A stretch of 64,000 nucleotides of DNA from Dermatemys mawii (GCA_007922305.1 ML677364.1:15452606-15516605); one strand, 5' to 3'; shown: positions 11,186-25,401, counted from the stretch's first letter. Program-made: numbers and translations. Notes: generated by a model not told the origin, from the sequence alone.

Positions 11186-13479
11186 ATTAAATTACATGGT
11201 CTGAATGTCAGTCTCCAGTATAGAGATACCATTGAAAATACTCAACTTTCACTCTATTTCTCTTAGTCTTCAATGTCTTCCAATGATTCAAACTTGTGCA
11301 GTAAGTCAGCATGCAACTGACTTGACAAAGCAATAATTTTAAGAATCACTTTTATAGTCATTGTTATCTTTAAAGGCAATATTTAGTGGCTTTATAACAA
11401 AGGTTAATATTACATGAAGACAGATGATATATCTGTCATCATACATAATGTATGGCAATCACTGAATATGATACTCAGTTAAAACACTCATGACACAGTG
11501 TGTGTTCTTAAGTCATTTTTTCAAACAACTAGAGAAATGTACCATTCCCCAAATGAGAGAGACTTGTATTTAGTTGTGATGCTCTCATTTAATACAAATT
11601 GGGACAAACTGTTAAACAGGTGTTATGGTTAACAATCTGTCCCAACTTGTATATAGCTGTGACACCCTGGTTACCTTCTCTAGACCTAGAGAGCTCAAAG
11701 CTTGTGTTTTCCATCAACAGAAGATGATTCAATAAAAGATATTCCCTCACCCCATCTTGTCTCTGTAATATCGTGGGAACAACATAGTTACCACAACAAT
11801 ACAAACAATATTCGCCAAATGTCAATGTTTCTACAAATTCTAAACTTGTTTTAAGCAATAGACATGAAGACAACAGGCAAAGCACTACTGGGCTATTATA
11901 AGTAGGTACAGGCAAATGGAGGAGTTAAAATAGAACAAGCCTTCTCTCAACCTAACTTTGTTTCATTTTGTGTAATGACCCTAATCTTCCCCCAATTCAT
12001 GATCATCTAACAGACCTTACCACTTTTCTTAAGTCATATCCTTTAGCCTGATGAGTCTTTAGAAGCCTCTCTACTGAGTATTAAGACTTGCACGCTCTGG
12101 GATGCATGTGCAATATTCTCATAAAAGCCCAGAACATTTTAAATAAGGAACCCCAGGAAAGTGGCTTCCTCTGATGCTAGGCTCAGTATTGTTGACATTT
12201 TCTGAGAATGAAGGGGAAGCAAAGTAATTGCTTTGCTTTAGAAGATGAACTAATAGAAGAAGCATTCAGCCAACTGCCTGGCTTCCCACCATAGAGGAGA
12301 TCCTGGGTGGATGGAGGACAAGGAGAGATTTGAGTCAACCTCTAAGTCATCATAATTTAAGGATATTGAGATAGTATCATCTCCATTTGCTTCAGGAGTA
12401 GGCATTTATTTTAACCAATACAATTTATACTCTGTAATGATGATAGACCAATTGGTGTTGCCCTTATGGCCATTAAATACTCTTATTTATAAAAAACTAA
12501 AGCTCTGTTGTGCTATTTTTATTTTCTTCCTTCTGAATAGTGTCTTCTTCTCACCTTCATTTCAGTAAGATAAAAATGTAAGGATTATGAAGACTTTTTA
12601 TCAGAGTCATTTTTTAAATGAGTGCTCTGTTACTCTTTCAAAATCTTACAAGTGGCTAAGAAAATCTTAGCCCTAACTTAAGGGATCTGAATTCCTAGTG
12701 CCCTACAAGAACTCTGAAAAGCTCAGAGTAGAGGAGCAGTGGAAGATCTGATCAGTCCTAAAGAGGGATAGATAATTGAGCAGGAAAGGGTTATTAAGAA
12801 ATGGGGTTTGAAGTATAACAATGTGGAGGAGGGAGAGCTCTCATAAGGCTGGGCAGGAGCAAAGGTGATTCACTTTGGTGACCAGTATAGGGTGTTTATT
12901 TGGCCTATGATCCAATACCCCCATTCACATGGAGTAGTACCTTTGCCTATGAGTAGCCCAATTAATTTTACATGGGACTACTTAGTGGGAAAGATACTAC
13001 TAAGTGTGTTTGGTATCAGAATCTGGCCCTAGGTAATTAAATAAAATAATTGACTAGATGTTAAATGATAAGATAGCTTCATTAATGATACTAGCACTTG
13101 AAGCTATGCAAGCATTCAAATCTCATTATTTTAGGAGCATACTTAGTCACTGAAAAGCTTGGGAAGGCATTTTCTACCTTCAGTGATTTTTTTAAAACTG
13201 GTAATTTTATGCTCCTGCTTCAGTTTTTTGTCAGTAAATCTAATCCTGCCTGTTTCTAGAGCTCTCTTCCTCCCTTGGCCAGAATAATGAATTTATGATT
13301 CCTTCCCTCCCTGCACCCAGACTAATGCATTTATTAATCTGCTTGTATGGTATTTTACCACACCAATTTCCTAGGAATGCTGTTACTTACATTGCCTTCC
13401 TGAGGTGTGGGTTGTTTTTGATTTGTTTTATGGTGCTTTACATTTTATAACATTGGATCTTCTGAAAATTCATTATTAG

Positions 13480-13503
13480 TTTTCCATTTCCATTTCCATT
13501 TCC
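13480..13503. repeat. Simple repeat (CATTTC)n
   Basis: About four units of ccattt/catttc in direct tandem order. Short, and otherwise unremarkable. Confidence 0.7.
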
Positions 13504-15876
13504 AGGTAAATACCCTGACCACTGTGTTATCTGGCCATATTATTGTTAATGGTATATAGTAAAACCGTGCTATAATTCTTAAATCATTCTCAAACAATGG
13601 TGAATTGATGGGGCTAAAAAACAGTGATTTAGTCTATTTTTACTACTATTTGTGAATAAAAGCAGTTTGGGAGCCGCTATTTTAGAGTCAACCGGAAAAA
13701 AAAATTCTCAATTATTTTGAACCTGAACAGATTATTTAGTTATTCTCACAGCCCTCATTTCTAACACAGTTACTCTTTACTTCAGAAAGCACAAGAGATA
13801 GAGTTAATAAAACCCATAAAAAACCCTGCCTCAGTTTCTCATTTGTTAGACATACCATAGGTCTGGTGTCCAGGATCACCCTCTATAGATCACGGCTTCT
13901 CTTCTGAATCAGGCCGTTTACTCTCTCCCTCCTCCAGACAGTGTCCTTTGTCTTTGGCTGGTCTCATGTCAAAATAGTCCTCTTCCTCCCCAAGCTCTCA
14001 AAAAGCTTGTGTCTTTCTCTTTTGAAGTTCCTGCTCTGACACCTGTCCCCCTTTGTTCTCCTATATGGGGATTTCCCACTTTCCGCAGATAGCCATTTCT
14101 ATCATGTTTATCTTCCAACTCAGGCGTCATCGGTGGCATATCCTTTGTCCTGCCAGAGCACTATCATTAAGGGTAACAACTTTTTTTTGTTTGTTCTGTA
14201 GCTTTTTCTAGACAAGGAGGATGATATGTGACAGGGACCTTGTCAGCCCATAACTGACTCACTACACACTGAAGCATTTGGTGCTACAGCTACTCTGGTT
14301 AATTTTATGAATGTGTAGGTTGTAGAGTCATCCATAGAAGACAATGGGGATCAGTGTTTGGGTGCTCTTTTTAAAGAATCATAGCAATGCCTTTTTTATT
14401 TCAGAGGGTGATTTAGGTCTAAATAATAATGGATATACATTACATATAGAGTCACATAGTATCATGGCAATAAGAAATCTTATTTCTATTCTCATTTACC
14501 TATTCTAAATTTTTCTGATCTCTGAGAGCTTGCAGGAGATGTGGGGAGGGGTGTGTAGGAGGAGGGCACTCCTAACTGTGTTTCAAAAAGAAGTTTTTAT
14601 GACTGTGACAAACATTTTGTTCATTTCCTTCCCCATCAATAAGACATGCATTTGATTTTACATTCACTACAAATAAAATCAATGCATGTATTGTGTTCTG
14701 CCCTTTCTAGGTGTAACTTAATAAAACAAGTACACAACACCCCAGTTCCTCTGTGTCCCTTTCTTTCCTGTGTTTCAAAGGGGTAAGCCATTTCCCTTCT
14801 ATGCATTTTGCCATTTCTTGATTGAAGTTAATGTATCTCACACTCCATTCTGTGTCCATTCACTTTATTCTCTTTTTCTTTTTAAAAAAACAACCAACCC
14901 ACAATAAGCTACATTCTCCACAGCTTCGATTCCTGGGATTCAAGATTATAAACTTGGGATCTCTTTTGCCTTTCCTGGACTTCACATAAGATTCAAATGA
15001 CATCTTTTTTTTTAATAAAATAATGGCACAGGAAAAATGACATACAACCTTTGCTTTTCCCCTTGTAAGCCCACAGCCTGAACAAATGTAGACTACAATC
15101 TTCAAAAAAAATTTCTGGGTCTTAAGCCAAAGTTAGACTAGACTAAATAGTATCCTTGGTATTTAAGTAGCTAAATCTTTGTTTCTAAACATCTTTGATG
15201 TTTTTTCAGTTACCATTTGAAAAACAAGGCTTTTCAAATAAGTATTTTCCCCAAAGGTCACAATTTTTTCAGTAAAAAAGGAAAAAAATAACTGGTTTTC
15301 TCTCCACCACGACCCTTTTGGTGACAAAATTAAAAAAGGAAAAAATGTGTGAAAGGGAATAAAGTTGAGGGAAAACTTCCACACATCTTTTCCATGTGAA
15401 GATTTGAATGAATGAAAAATTATTTTCAAACTTGACTACATTTTTCAAGTATTTTCCCTGGCCTGCTCTAATAATTTCTTTTAAAGAGATGTGATGAGTT
15501 ACAAAGCAGTAATTAATTCTTGCATGCCTAGAATTAATTTACTAACTACATGCATGTCCTTGAGCTTTTCTCAGCTTAAAGATCTCAGTCTTATAGTTAC
15601 TCATTCAAAACTCTTATTGAAGTCAGAACCACCCTGGAGATAGGCCTATGCTTATTAAAAATTTGCTCCATTTTCACTGGAAAAGGAGTCCTGATTATGC
15701 TTGCGAAATAGACAGCACAATTTCTCAAGAAAACTGGCCCATTTAAGTTTGCAACACACACCTGAACCTCAATTGTCATGCTCAGGGAAGAAAGTCCAGA
15801 AGAAAAACGTATCACTGAAACCGTTGAAAATCATTGAGTTCCATATCTAAGGATCTAGACCTAACCAAAATATAAG

Positions 15877-15935
15877 TGTGTGTGTGAGAGAGAGAGTGAG
15901 AGAGAGAGACAGAGACACACACACAAACAGAGAAG
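15877..15935. repeat. Compound microsatellite (GT)n-(GA)n-(CA)n
   Basis: Runs of tgtgtgtg, then gagagagagag with single interruptions, then acacacacac. A compound dinucleotide tract that is likely to vary in length. Confidence 0.8.
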
Positions 15936-17689
15936 GTCAACTCACATTAATGTAAAGAATATAAGAAATTCTTACTTAGCAAAATTGTCTTCGCTAGCAC
16001 TTTTCTTGTCCAAACTGTCTGATTAAAATTTCATCCTTAGGTAAAAAGGATAAAGGAAATTTTCCTAGCATAGAATGAGAACTATCTAGCTTCTATTTAG
16101 TCCTCCTCATTGCACATAAAGACTGTACTGTGGAATGCCTTGCAAAGATCATAGGGCCTCAATTCTTTATTCCACTAGTTGTATGTTGGGTAGCTCCATT
16201 AAAATTAAGTTACACTTGTGTAAAACTAGTATACAGAGTGGAGAATCAGGCCTCTATTGGCTTTCTTTATTGCAAAGCTAAATCTTTTGCTAGTTTAGTT
16301 CTAAAGCATTCAGAATTCATTACTTCCAGATATCTTTTCAAATGATGGTTTAACCAAGGGTCTGCCTTCTGAAATACCAATGCAATATATACTGTATACA
16401 GTTTTTTCACTTCAACCACAGTGTTTTAGTAAAGTGCTACAGTACATCACTCAGAGCATCCAGAAAAGCCTTTGGACAGGCAAAAGTGGAGCTGTAGACA
16501 CAGAAGAAGTTTGTGTTTGTTTTTGCTAAAGATGAAGCAACTTAAGTGGAAGCAAGGACAGAAATAGCTTAGCCATGATTGCAGTATCTAAAACCGCCCT
16601 TGATAATCACCCATTTACTTGAGATTCCCTTAAATATCTACTTTTATTTGGCCCCAGAGAAACCGTCAAAGATGGATTAGAGATATTCCTGTTAATTAAC
16701 TCTTCATCAAGATACACACCACATAGATATATCATGGAAGGAAATGACTTATGTGTTCCATTAGATGTTGAAATATTGCTATGGGAATTGGCAAGAAAAC
16801 CCATGAGTTAATAAACTCAAACTGACTTAAACTTGTGCTTAGGTGTTTTGCTGAATAGGAATGAATTAAACATGCAGTGATCTGCTTTGCTGAATTTGGG
16901 ACCATGGTGACTGGGGAAAGAGGGAACATAAAGCTCCATTCTATATTCATTTTTTCTAAATGACAAGTATATAAACTATGTTATATTTGTTCATTTCCTT
17001 CAATGGGAAATTTTAAGGATGCATTTGTCAGTATTGGCCAATGTTATTTTTATACAAATAATGTCACAGAAAAACAGTACTCTTAATGCCTGTGTATTTA
17101 CTAATTCAAATAAATACCAACTGATTCAAATCCCTATTGAAACAGTTTCAAATACATACACATCACAAAACTAACCCATCCCAGAATGCCATTAATGATG
17201 CCAATAATGGCACTGCTATTGGGGGGAGGAGAACTTTAAGAGCTGCCCAAGGCAGCTCAAGTTATTATATAAACAAGCTCCTCGATGGAGATCAAAATGG
17301 TACAAAGGAAAAGAGACAAGTGTGAGGAAAATTTCAATAAAGATCATGAAAGGTTGCCTGGAGAACAGAAAGTGGGTCCATTTCAAACCCTACACAGAAA
17401 CAACTTCAAATATTTTCAGTCTCATTTCCCCAATTTCTGATCAGCTCTAATGTTATCTTCTGCACTTAGATGGAACAACAAGGTTGCTAACAAAGATTTC
17501 TGATTAACTTTGAGCCAAAGCAATATTTCTTTTATAAGTGTTCCTAAAACAGTCTGCTTGAATTTCCAAATTGTTTTTGATGTGATCCTGCATAAGACTG
17601 TTAAAGGATATAACTAAGTGATAAAGGGTTAAAGTACCAGTATGGATTAAAAATTTACTAAATAAACAGAAGGCAAAGAGGTTTAATAA

Positions 17690-17830
17690 ATGTCTCCTCC
17701 TCAAAACGTAGTGGGAAGTAGCCGGTGGTCCATTATTGGGACCAGTGTTACTTAATATCAATTTTCAGGAGAAAGTGAACAGTAAACTGATTAAGTTTGC
17801 TGTTGACAACATTAATGGGGGCAATACAAC
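17690..17830 (+). mobile_element. CR1-like reverse transcriptase fragment
   Basis: The plus strand reads with frame slips as GGPLLGPVLLNIN followed by KLIKFAVDN. This corresponds to the CR1 block in front of and including the damaged catalytic FADD box. It ends just left of the LTR at 17878. Confidence 0.5.
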
Positions 17831-17877
17831 TGATTTGTGGGAATCTCTAGATAGATTTACACACATTAGCAGTTTGC

Positions 17878-18574
17878 TGGGGTGCCCGCCCCACACTGGG
17901 ATTTAAGGGATTAATAGAGCCTTTAGGAGGCTGTGCAGGAGGCAGTCAATCAGAGAGGGGGCTGGGAGAAGCAGTCAGTCAGGGCTGGACTGGCCCATAT
18001 AAGAAGGGCTGCAGAACACAGCATCTTCAGTCACTCCCTGGAGCTTGAGGAGAGTGGTGAACTGGCTGTCTTACAAGTTGAAGGCAGCAAGTACCATGGA
18101 CAGAGCAGTGCTGCTGCCAGAGACCTGGGTAGCTAAAGGCAGCTTCTGATGGACTGCAGGGATCTACAGGCTGAGGCCCTGGGGCAAGGACAAAGAAGAT
18201 GCTGGAGCCATAGGGAAGTAGCCCAGGGAAATCTACTGGGGAGTCAGAAGGGGGGCTGTAAGCAGTGGCTATATCCAGAGTCCCTGGGCTAGCACCCAGA
18301 GTAATGGGCAGCCCTAGATCTCCACCCCCACTCGTCACTGAGGAAGTGACAGGGTGAAGGGACTGCAACATTCCCCTGGAACAGGGGAGCACAAAGTGTG
18401 GCACAGCTGGAGGGCTGTGCCATTGAAGAGGATGCCATAGTCCTGGGAGTGACGTGAGTCCCGGAGCAGAAGTGACAGCAATGAGGCACCACCAGAAGAG
18501 GGAGCACTGGCGAGAAGAGCTAGTTCCCATAATAGCTGCCAGGGGGTACCAGAGTGGCAAGTTTCACCCTGTCA
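17878..18574 (+). mobile_element. Solo LTR (same superfamily as 33204 and 63552)
   Basis: Begins tggggtgcccgccc and ends caccctgtca, giving the TG...CA ends of an LTR. A TATA-like catataag at 17996-18003 is followed by a CAG-rich, GC-richer body. The word gaagtagcccagggaa at about 18216 is also present at about 63910 (direct) and, inverted, near 33480, tying the three elements together. Open frames of up to 177 codons across the body are spurious and occur because the region is GC-rich. A clean target duplication is not visible. Confidence 0.6.
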
Positions 18575-20405
18575 TAAGCAGACTGGACATCATAACTGAT
18601 GAAATTTAACTCTAACATATGCAGCATCAAAGTGAACGAAACGCACATGCATTGATGGGTTTTGAGCTTGTGGGACCTGCCAAGAAAGAGATCTGGAGCT
18701 TTATCCTGCTCAGAAATGGATATTTTGCCACGGACTTCATTGGGAGCCAAAGCATCCTGACTCACCCCAGTGACAGTCTGTCAGCACACACCTGTGAGTT
18801 TAAAGAAAAACCAAGAGAAGTGGCATAAACAGAACAAGATGCTTGGGTGAAATAAAGAACAGGCACATTTCATCACATCAGAGCCTGTTGGCATCAACTC
18901 CCCAAGATGTAGCTGGTTAGTTAGGGATGTATTACAGAATATATATGAAGCTAAGAGCACCTAAAACACATTTTTGTTAAAAAAAAGAAAGAAAGAAGGT
19001 ACAAGGAATTTCATGACATGCATATTTATAGTAAGGGGTCTCAGCCACAGGAAGCTGAGTACACTCTGACAAATACAGTTACTGGTAATGAATTGCAGTA
19101 ATTCTCAAAGGCAATAATTTTGCTCTGATGGCGAAAAATTCTGGACATTTTTCAGTGTCTTCAGACAAATTTGCATAATTATATAATTGTTACATCTGTA
19201 GTGAGTCAGCTATTTAAATCTTGGATGTTAATTTTTCTCCCTTATGGCTCAATCCTGCATTCAGTGGAATTTTTGCCTGAATAAGGACAGGGCATTTAGT
19301 AGTCAGGATGCAGACTACAAACACTGGTTACAGAGCAGCAGATCTCACTCTGCTGCAAAACAGAGGCTAAGCCCGTAATCCTATTTTATGTCTAGAAATG
19401 TAGTTGTAATATAAACAGAAGCATATGAAGAGACAGTAGCTAAAGATTTATGCCATGGTGGCATAAAGCATGACATTAGCTAAGCTGGAGAAAAGTATTA
19501 GACTACAAAGGGGTGACAGGGAAACGCCATGACTGACATGTTCTGAAATCACATCCTCTATTTGGTCTTAATGGGAGACATCTAAATTTATTGTACCTTG
19601 CAAGTTCTTGCTTTTTCTTTATACTCTCCCCTTTTGAGTTCCTTAGATTATGGATCATATAGGGAAGAAATCCTCAGGATGGATTTTATTTGTACTTTCC
19701 TCAGTTGCACAATTAGGGCAGAGACTGCATTTAGGGATCTCACTGCCCCAGTGATCTCTCAACCTGGCCCTAGCAGTATTTAATCTTGTCCTTCCTCTTT
19801 GTTTGAGAACTCACATTACTTCACGCTCCTGAGGCTACCTATATGATCTGGTTGCTTAGAAACCACTTTGTAGTGGATATCTAGGAATTAGGAAAACTTG
19901 TCTTCATAACCACCACATCTTTATTCTCTCCCCTTTTCTCACATCATGCGACTATTTAGTGAACTACAGGTAATTTATTTTCCTCTCCCTTCATTTTCTT
20001 TACCACCAAATTTAGTGTGTTAGTTTTCCTCCACTGATAGATGATCACATCCACTCTGTGGCTGTTTTCTCCCGTTCCAGCTCATAAGGTCAATGGATCT
20101 TTAATCATATCCTGTAATAGTGTTTCTAATGGGCTAGATGGCCTCACAGCTGTGGCTTTACCCCACCCAGTGCATGCACTACCCTGGCACAAAGGCATCA
20201 TACATGACCCAGGCAAAATGCCTCTGGAAATACTGGGCTAGAACCAGCCTGACCATATCCATCTGAAGGCTTATCTTTAGTGCAGAGTTCTCTTAGGCTC
20301 TTACTCTGATGTTTCTCCTAACTCAGCTCCTGTCCACACATCAAAACCTCTCAGAGTGTAGTGGGGCTTTACACCCAAGCCAGCTAGTTTATATGGAGCT
20401 ATAGG
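18575..20405. other. Intergenic, nothing recognised
   Basis: No exon, RNA gene or nameable repeat. The short AAAG/GAAA tract near 18980-19000 is the only simple-sequence feature. Confidence 0.45.
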
Positions 20406-20407
20406 CT

Positions 20408-20880
20408 AAGGCCTTGTCTACACTTGCAGGAGCATGTAGGCTACATGTAGCTATACACAGCAGTGAAAGATGGGCTATGTCCAAACTGCAGTGTGTAACT
20501 ACATGCAGCAGTGAAAGATTCTGACATGGAGGAAGAGGGAAGCAACAGGGACACTACACTACCAGCAGTGTTGATGGGGGAGCACTGCGTGGGCAGGTAG
20601 AGAGCCATGTAGGGTAGGCACTCTAGGGTTCTGGGGTGTCTGTACTCTACTTGTATAAGTAGTGTCTCACTCTCTACACTGCTATTTATACCTGTGCTAC
20701 TTGGGTGTACAGTGTCTGTACCCGTGGTGGGCAACCTGTGGCCCACCAGGTTAATCTGATTGCAGACCGCAAGACATTTTGCTGACATTGACTGTCCATG
20801 GCCACTAGAAGCTGCAGGGGGCCACACCTGCAGTACTGGTCTGTACTTAACACACCGCTCTAAGAGCAGATCTACCCTAA
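20408..20880 (+). mobile_element. Harbinger-like MITE relic with an inner hAT fragment
   Basis: Starts with aaggccttgtctacacttgc, an end sequence resembling those of the elements at 48854, 53748 and 62917. The interior repeats 'cagcagtgaaaga' twice (20458 and 20508). Near 20725-20830 a ggtgggcaacctgtggcc motif marks a piece of a hAT repeat. The right end is uncertain. Confidence 0.45.
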
Positions 20881-20964
20881 GAATCCAAGTTTGGAAGCTG
20901 TTATTATAATATATTCATCACAAGTGGATGGAGCTAGGGAGAACAATAATCTCTTACACAATGA

Positions 20965-21135
20965 TTTTCATCCATAGATCTCAAAAAGCATTTTACAAAA
21001 GAGATCAGTGCCATCTCCAGTTTGCAGAGGAGGAGTGACTTGTCCAAGGTTACCCAACAAGCCAGTGGCAGCGTCAATAAATGAACCCAAGTCTCCCAAG
21101 TCCATATCCAATCCTCCATTCACTAGATCACACTG
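20965..21135 (+). repeat. MIR-like SINE relic
   Basis: atctcaaaaagcattttaca, gacttgtccaaggttaccca and gaacccaagtctcccaagtc follow the MIR-like order. Confidence 0.6.
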
Positions 21136-21139
21136 GCTC

Positions 21140-22774
21140 CACTTACCACAGCCATTTATATTTCCATGCTGACCTCTTTCCATTCTTATCAAAAATAGTT
21201 CATTCCAAGGGAGCTCACTATATTATGTCAGCCCTGGAAGTACTTCTATTTAAGGATCTGAATACATTACCCATAATAAGCCTGAAGTCTCATCTCTTTA
21301 TAAATGCTTACCCTAGAAGAATAGCTATTTTCCAAGATACACTAATTCATGCTGCACATCTGAGGGCAGAACTGGTCTTTTCCCATAGGGAACAGAGGTC
21401 TGGCTCTCAAAGAAAAAATAGCAATGCAAAGAAACACAGAGCAAATAGACCCCTGCCACAGGTACACTGAGGGAAATTGAAGGTCTTTGCTACAGGTTTT
21501 GATGTCTGACATGTCAGCTGTAGGATTGGTGGATTCACCTCAGGTAATGTAGCAGAATTTCAATTCCCAGTTAACTATAGTTACTGAGAAATTGGGAAAC
21601 ATATTTCTAATTGAGTTATTAAACCCTATACCAACATAGTGGCCAAATATTGCTCTTTTACATCAGTGTAAATCCAAAGTAGCATAGCGTTCCTCTGTAT
21701 TCATGGCAGGGAAATGGAGAGCAGAATTTAGCTCTATGATCTATTTTTTTATATCCCTAGAACCAGGCTCGTGGAAAGGACTAGAAGACTTTAGCTCACT
21801 ACATATCTAGGCTGAAGTTTTCCAAACCACCTGAGCATGGTTAAAATGAATGGGAATTGGGATCTGACTCTGCAAAGCAGCTCAGAAAAATCTCAGACTG
21901 ACTGAATGACTAATATCTTACAGTTTACAAGTGTTCTATGTTTGTAGAACAACCCTATGTCACAAATACAGACAGGAAGAAAAATGAAGATTAAAGGGGA
22001 AGAAGTGAAAATCAGAGACATAGGGAAAAAAAGACAGATGGGTGAGAGAGAGGGGAAAGGATAGAACTGAACAAATATGTAAGAATAAGGATCCAGATGA
22101 AATAGCATATGAACCCTGCCATAAAGTCACCTTGTCTCTGTAGTTACGTAATTTTAATTAACTGTTGGCTTTGTAATATCCCCATAAAACATTCTACATT
22201 GTTTAGCTACATGACAAAGGAAATAAAGTGTCAAGGAATATTTTGTTCTACTCTGCACAAGCCAAGTGCATGAGAAAAGACAGACTTCTGAGCAATAGTA
22301 GTATAGATAACAGGAGGCTTTGTTTTAATCTTCTGGGAATATATACAGTATGACGGTGATGATATCAGGATAGTCACGCACAACACCATTTGACTTGACA
22401 AATATATTTTCATCTTTAGTATGCCAAAATATATGAATAGTTATTCCGCACTCATTTTACTTTAAAAGTGCTTTCTGGTTAATGACCAGTAGAAATAGTC
22501 TTTTATACTCCCAGCGTCTTGGAACTTTGTCATGTCAAATGGGCATGTCAACAAGTCAGTTGTACATCTTGCTTATCTAAATTATCCCTGAGCCACTAAG
22601 TGATGAGTCTGACACATACAGAAGGGCATTTTCGAACTTCATGAATTAATTCACAGAACTAGGGAGTTATTTTATATATAACAAAAAGGCCCAATACTGT
22701 GCTCTTTGCAGTCACGGTCAAAAGCCACCATTGACCAACACTGGTAGTCTCTGCCCTTTAGAGACCATGTGATA
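21140..22774. other. Intergenic, nothing recognised
   Basis: AT-rich. The plus-strand open frame at 21081-21470 runs through the SINE relic border and is not coding. No other feature could be supported. Confidence 0.45.
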
Positions 22775-22782
22775 TGTTAAGT

Positions 22783-23191
22783 CAGTGATTCTCAACCAGA
22801 GGTACATGTATCCCTGAGGGGAAGTAGAGGTCTTCCAGGGCAGGTACGTGAACTCATCTAGCTATTTGCCTAGTTTTAAAACAGGCTACATAAAAAGCAC
22901 TAGCAAAGTCAGTACAAACTAAAATTTCTTACAAAGACTTGTTTATACTGACCTATATACTATTCACTGAAATTTAAGTTCAATATTTATATTCCAATTA
23001 ATTTATTTTATAATGGCATGGTAAATATGAGAAAGTAAGCAATTTTTCAGTATTAGTGTGCTGTGATACTTTTGTACATTTATGTGATTTTGTAAGCAAG
23101 TACCTTTTAAGTGAGGTATAACTTGGGGTATACAAGATAAATCAGACTCCTGAAAAGGGGCACAGTAGTCTGGAAAGGTTGAGAGTCACTG
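22783..23191. mobile_element. Non-autonomous hAT element, 409 bp, with perfect target-site duplication
   Basis: Ends are cagtgattctcaacc and ggttgagagtcactg, near-perfect inverted repeats. The 8-bp duplication tgttaagt is exact at 22775-22782 and 23192-23199. The AT-rich interior has no open frame. This is the Charlie-like end type, distinct from the caaactacggccc group. Confidence 0.9.
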
Positions 23192-23299
23192 TGTTAAGTC
23201 ATAAAGGATTGTATGGCATATAATTCTTAAATGGACCAGTATTTAAGTAATCCTATCATTATAGTAGTTTTCCTTTCAAAGGCATTTATCCTATGATGT

Positions 23300-23465
23300 A
23301 AGCAAGTGCTATTTTACAGACAGAGTTTTGGGCCACAGACAGATTAAGATTTTCCAAAGACATTTAAGCATTTCATGTCTATTAATTTCAGTATAAAATC
23401 ATAGAACTGAACCCAGCTCTTCTCAACGCTAGGCTAGCACCCTAGCCCCTTGGTCATCCTTACTT
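23300..23465 (+). repeat. MIR-like SINE relic
   Basis: gctattttacagacagag, then gaactgaacccagctcttct and ccctagccccttggtcatcc follow the MIR-like order. Strongly decayed. Confidence 0.45.
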
Positions 23466-23649
23466 TTTAGGATAGAGCACCATGACTAGCATACCTGATG
23501 GGCCAAGAAGCAGTTCACCCATATATGTGAATTGCATTTGGGAGCTAGTCCCCTGGGCATGGGATCTTTTTTAGCTATTTAAGTACCTCTTCGTCTCTCA
23601 TTTATATACACCAGACCATTTCGTTCATATGTTGTTTCAACTTTCCACA

Positions 23650-23674
23650 ACTTTTTTTTTTTTTTTTTTTTTTA
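23650..23674. repeat. Poly(T) tract
   Basis: A run of about 24 T residues. It could be the A-tail of a reverse-oriented retroposed sequence, but nothing to its left or right identifies one. Confidence 0.8.
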
Positions 23675-24649
23675 AGATTGGAAGATCTTCAGGACAGGGC
23701 TTGTGTTCTCTATGTCTGCATGCATTGGAAGCTATTTTGACAATAGGTCAGCCTAGGCAAGAACATGATTTTCTAAAGACTGTTCCAGGGGTGCTGGAAC
23801 AACTTTTATAGTGGCAGTGTGGAGAGCCTTTGCACCCAGCTGTAAACTCTGGAGGCCTGACAATTAAGTTAGCCTTTATATAGCAAGAATGACAGACAGT
23901 TGCAAGAGTAGGGAGAGCATAAGAGGACCAAGGTTACAACAGTGAAAGAATCACATAGGCCTGCCTGGTGTTGCATGCAGTTTTAGTTCAGGGACAGAAC
24001 ACACCAAAACTCACATAAGTGGCATAGAGGAATTCTTTCAGACACAGACTACATTTGCACTGCTAATCCTTCAAGGGTACATCTAACATTTCCTCAGTTA
24101 AAAATGCAAAGGATTAACATGATAGCCACTTAATTCAGGCACTGGAAAGGGTAATTAATTCATATATTATACCACCATTTGCCCCGAGCTATTCTTTAGC
24201 ATGCAAATAATATGTTTGGTGTAGTTGAATAAGCAAGATATTTTCTCTGAACTGTATTTAAAGAGAAAAAAAACTCTGAGTCAGCCACATGTATCACTGC
24301 CAGCTTCACTGGATTATTCTGGGTTTTGTGCATGTTTGCTGCGGGAAGTAACACCCTCCTTTGTTTAAAAAGCATCCAGAACAGATTATTCAAAAGCAGA
24401 AGCTCCTGGCAAAGTCACCTTCATGCCTTGTAACCCACACTGCACTGTCCCTGCAATTGAAGAAGGTTGCGGGGGAAATCTTCTAGACTGGAAGCTTGAT
24501 ATTGCATGATAGCATAGGTTTATAGGGCCAGATGCTCAGCTGGGTGTAAATCAGCTAGCTCATTGGGGAATTAGTGGATTGTGGTTCAGAATTTAAAGTC
24601 AAGAGTGATGATTATGACCATCTCATATGACCTCATGCATACCCAGGTC

Positions 24650-24890
24650 ACAGAACTTTGGGCAACAATATCTATATCAAGCCCAATAAACTTGTGATTG
24701 AATGAATTCTTTTAGAATGATGTCAAGTCTTGATTTGAAGACTCTATGTGATGAAACTGTCTCACCACCCCAGAAGTGGTGAAGTTTGCTTTCAATGTGG
24801 CATCAATCCAGTCTTCAGTTTCTACCCAAAGGCTTCTGAACAATACAGTTTAGGCTAACTGCATTTTTGCTTGCCTCGCATTAGTTCCAT
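24650..24890 (-). repeat. Old CR1-related relic
   Basis: Words such as cttgatttgaagactctatg, ctcaccaccccagaagtggt and ttctgaacaatacag follow the order of the region near the end of CR1-type elements read in reverse. A similar relic is at 35900. Low identity. Confidence 0.35.
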
Positions 24891-25401
24891 ATTTTTTAGT
24901 GAAGGTCGTGGCGTGGCTGAAGTCCAACCTGTCTGCATTTGCGCCTGCAGCACATAGCAGAACAAGTTATATCAGAAAGAAAAAAAAATGTGGAAACACT
25001 TGGCTACATGTTTGCACATATTTGTTTTTTGTGGTGATTTTTTTCTGGCCCCAGTTCTGGGAACCATATGAATTTGAAAGTCTCAGCTTTCATTTTTAAA
25101 AGGCTTTTATCCCTCTTGGTTGTGGAGAAAAACTTGGAATCATGAACAGAGGAGCAATCCTGAACCTTCATAAACCTGAAAACAAATAAAATGAAATCCA
25201 AATTTAATATTTTTAAACAATCGCATGATTTTTTGGGGGAGGGTGCTAACTAATCTTTGAATATTTGGGGTTGACGTTTCTGGGCTAATGTTGTGGGCAT
25301 TTGTTGTTGCTGAAGTCGGAGAGAGACAGCCCATATCTAAGGAACATTCTAGAAATCATGGATTTGTGCATGCACGATATGTTTTTACTCTCAGTCCACT
25401 A

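Larger units (their letters stand above)
11190..17630. other. Long intergenic stretch, mostly unique sequence
   Basis: About 6.4 kb of AT-rich DNA without recognisable exons or RNA genes. Simple repeats are listed separately (13480, 15877). Fragments such as the sequence near 12880-13030 resemble old repeat words ('gggactacttagtgg', 'tcagaatctggccct') but are too decayed to classify. Open frames of 60 to 108 codons here have no domain content. Confidence 0.45.

Noticed and set aside
18027..18560. 177-codon minus-strand open frame
   Set aside because: Lies antisense within a solo LTR; no domain and no neighbouring exons.
21081..21470. 129-codon plus-strand open frame
   Set aside because: Starts inside a SINE relic and runs into unique DNA; no domain and no convincing splice sites.
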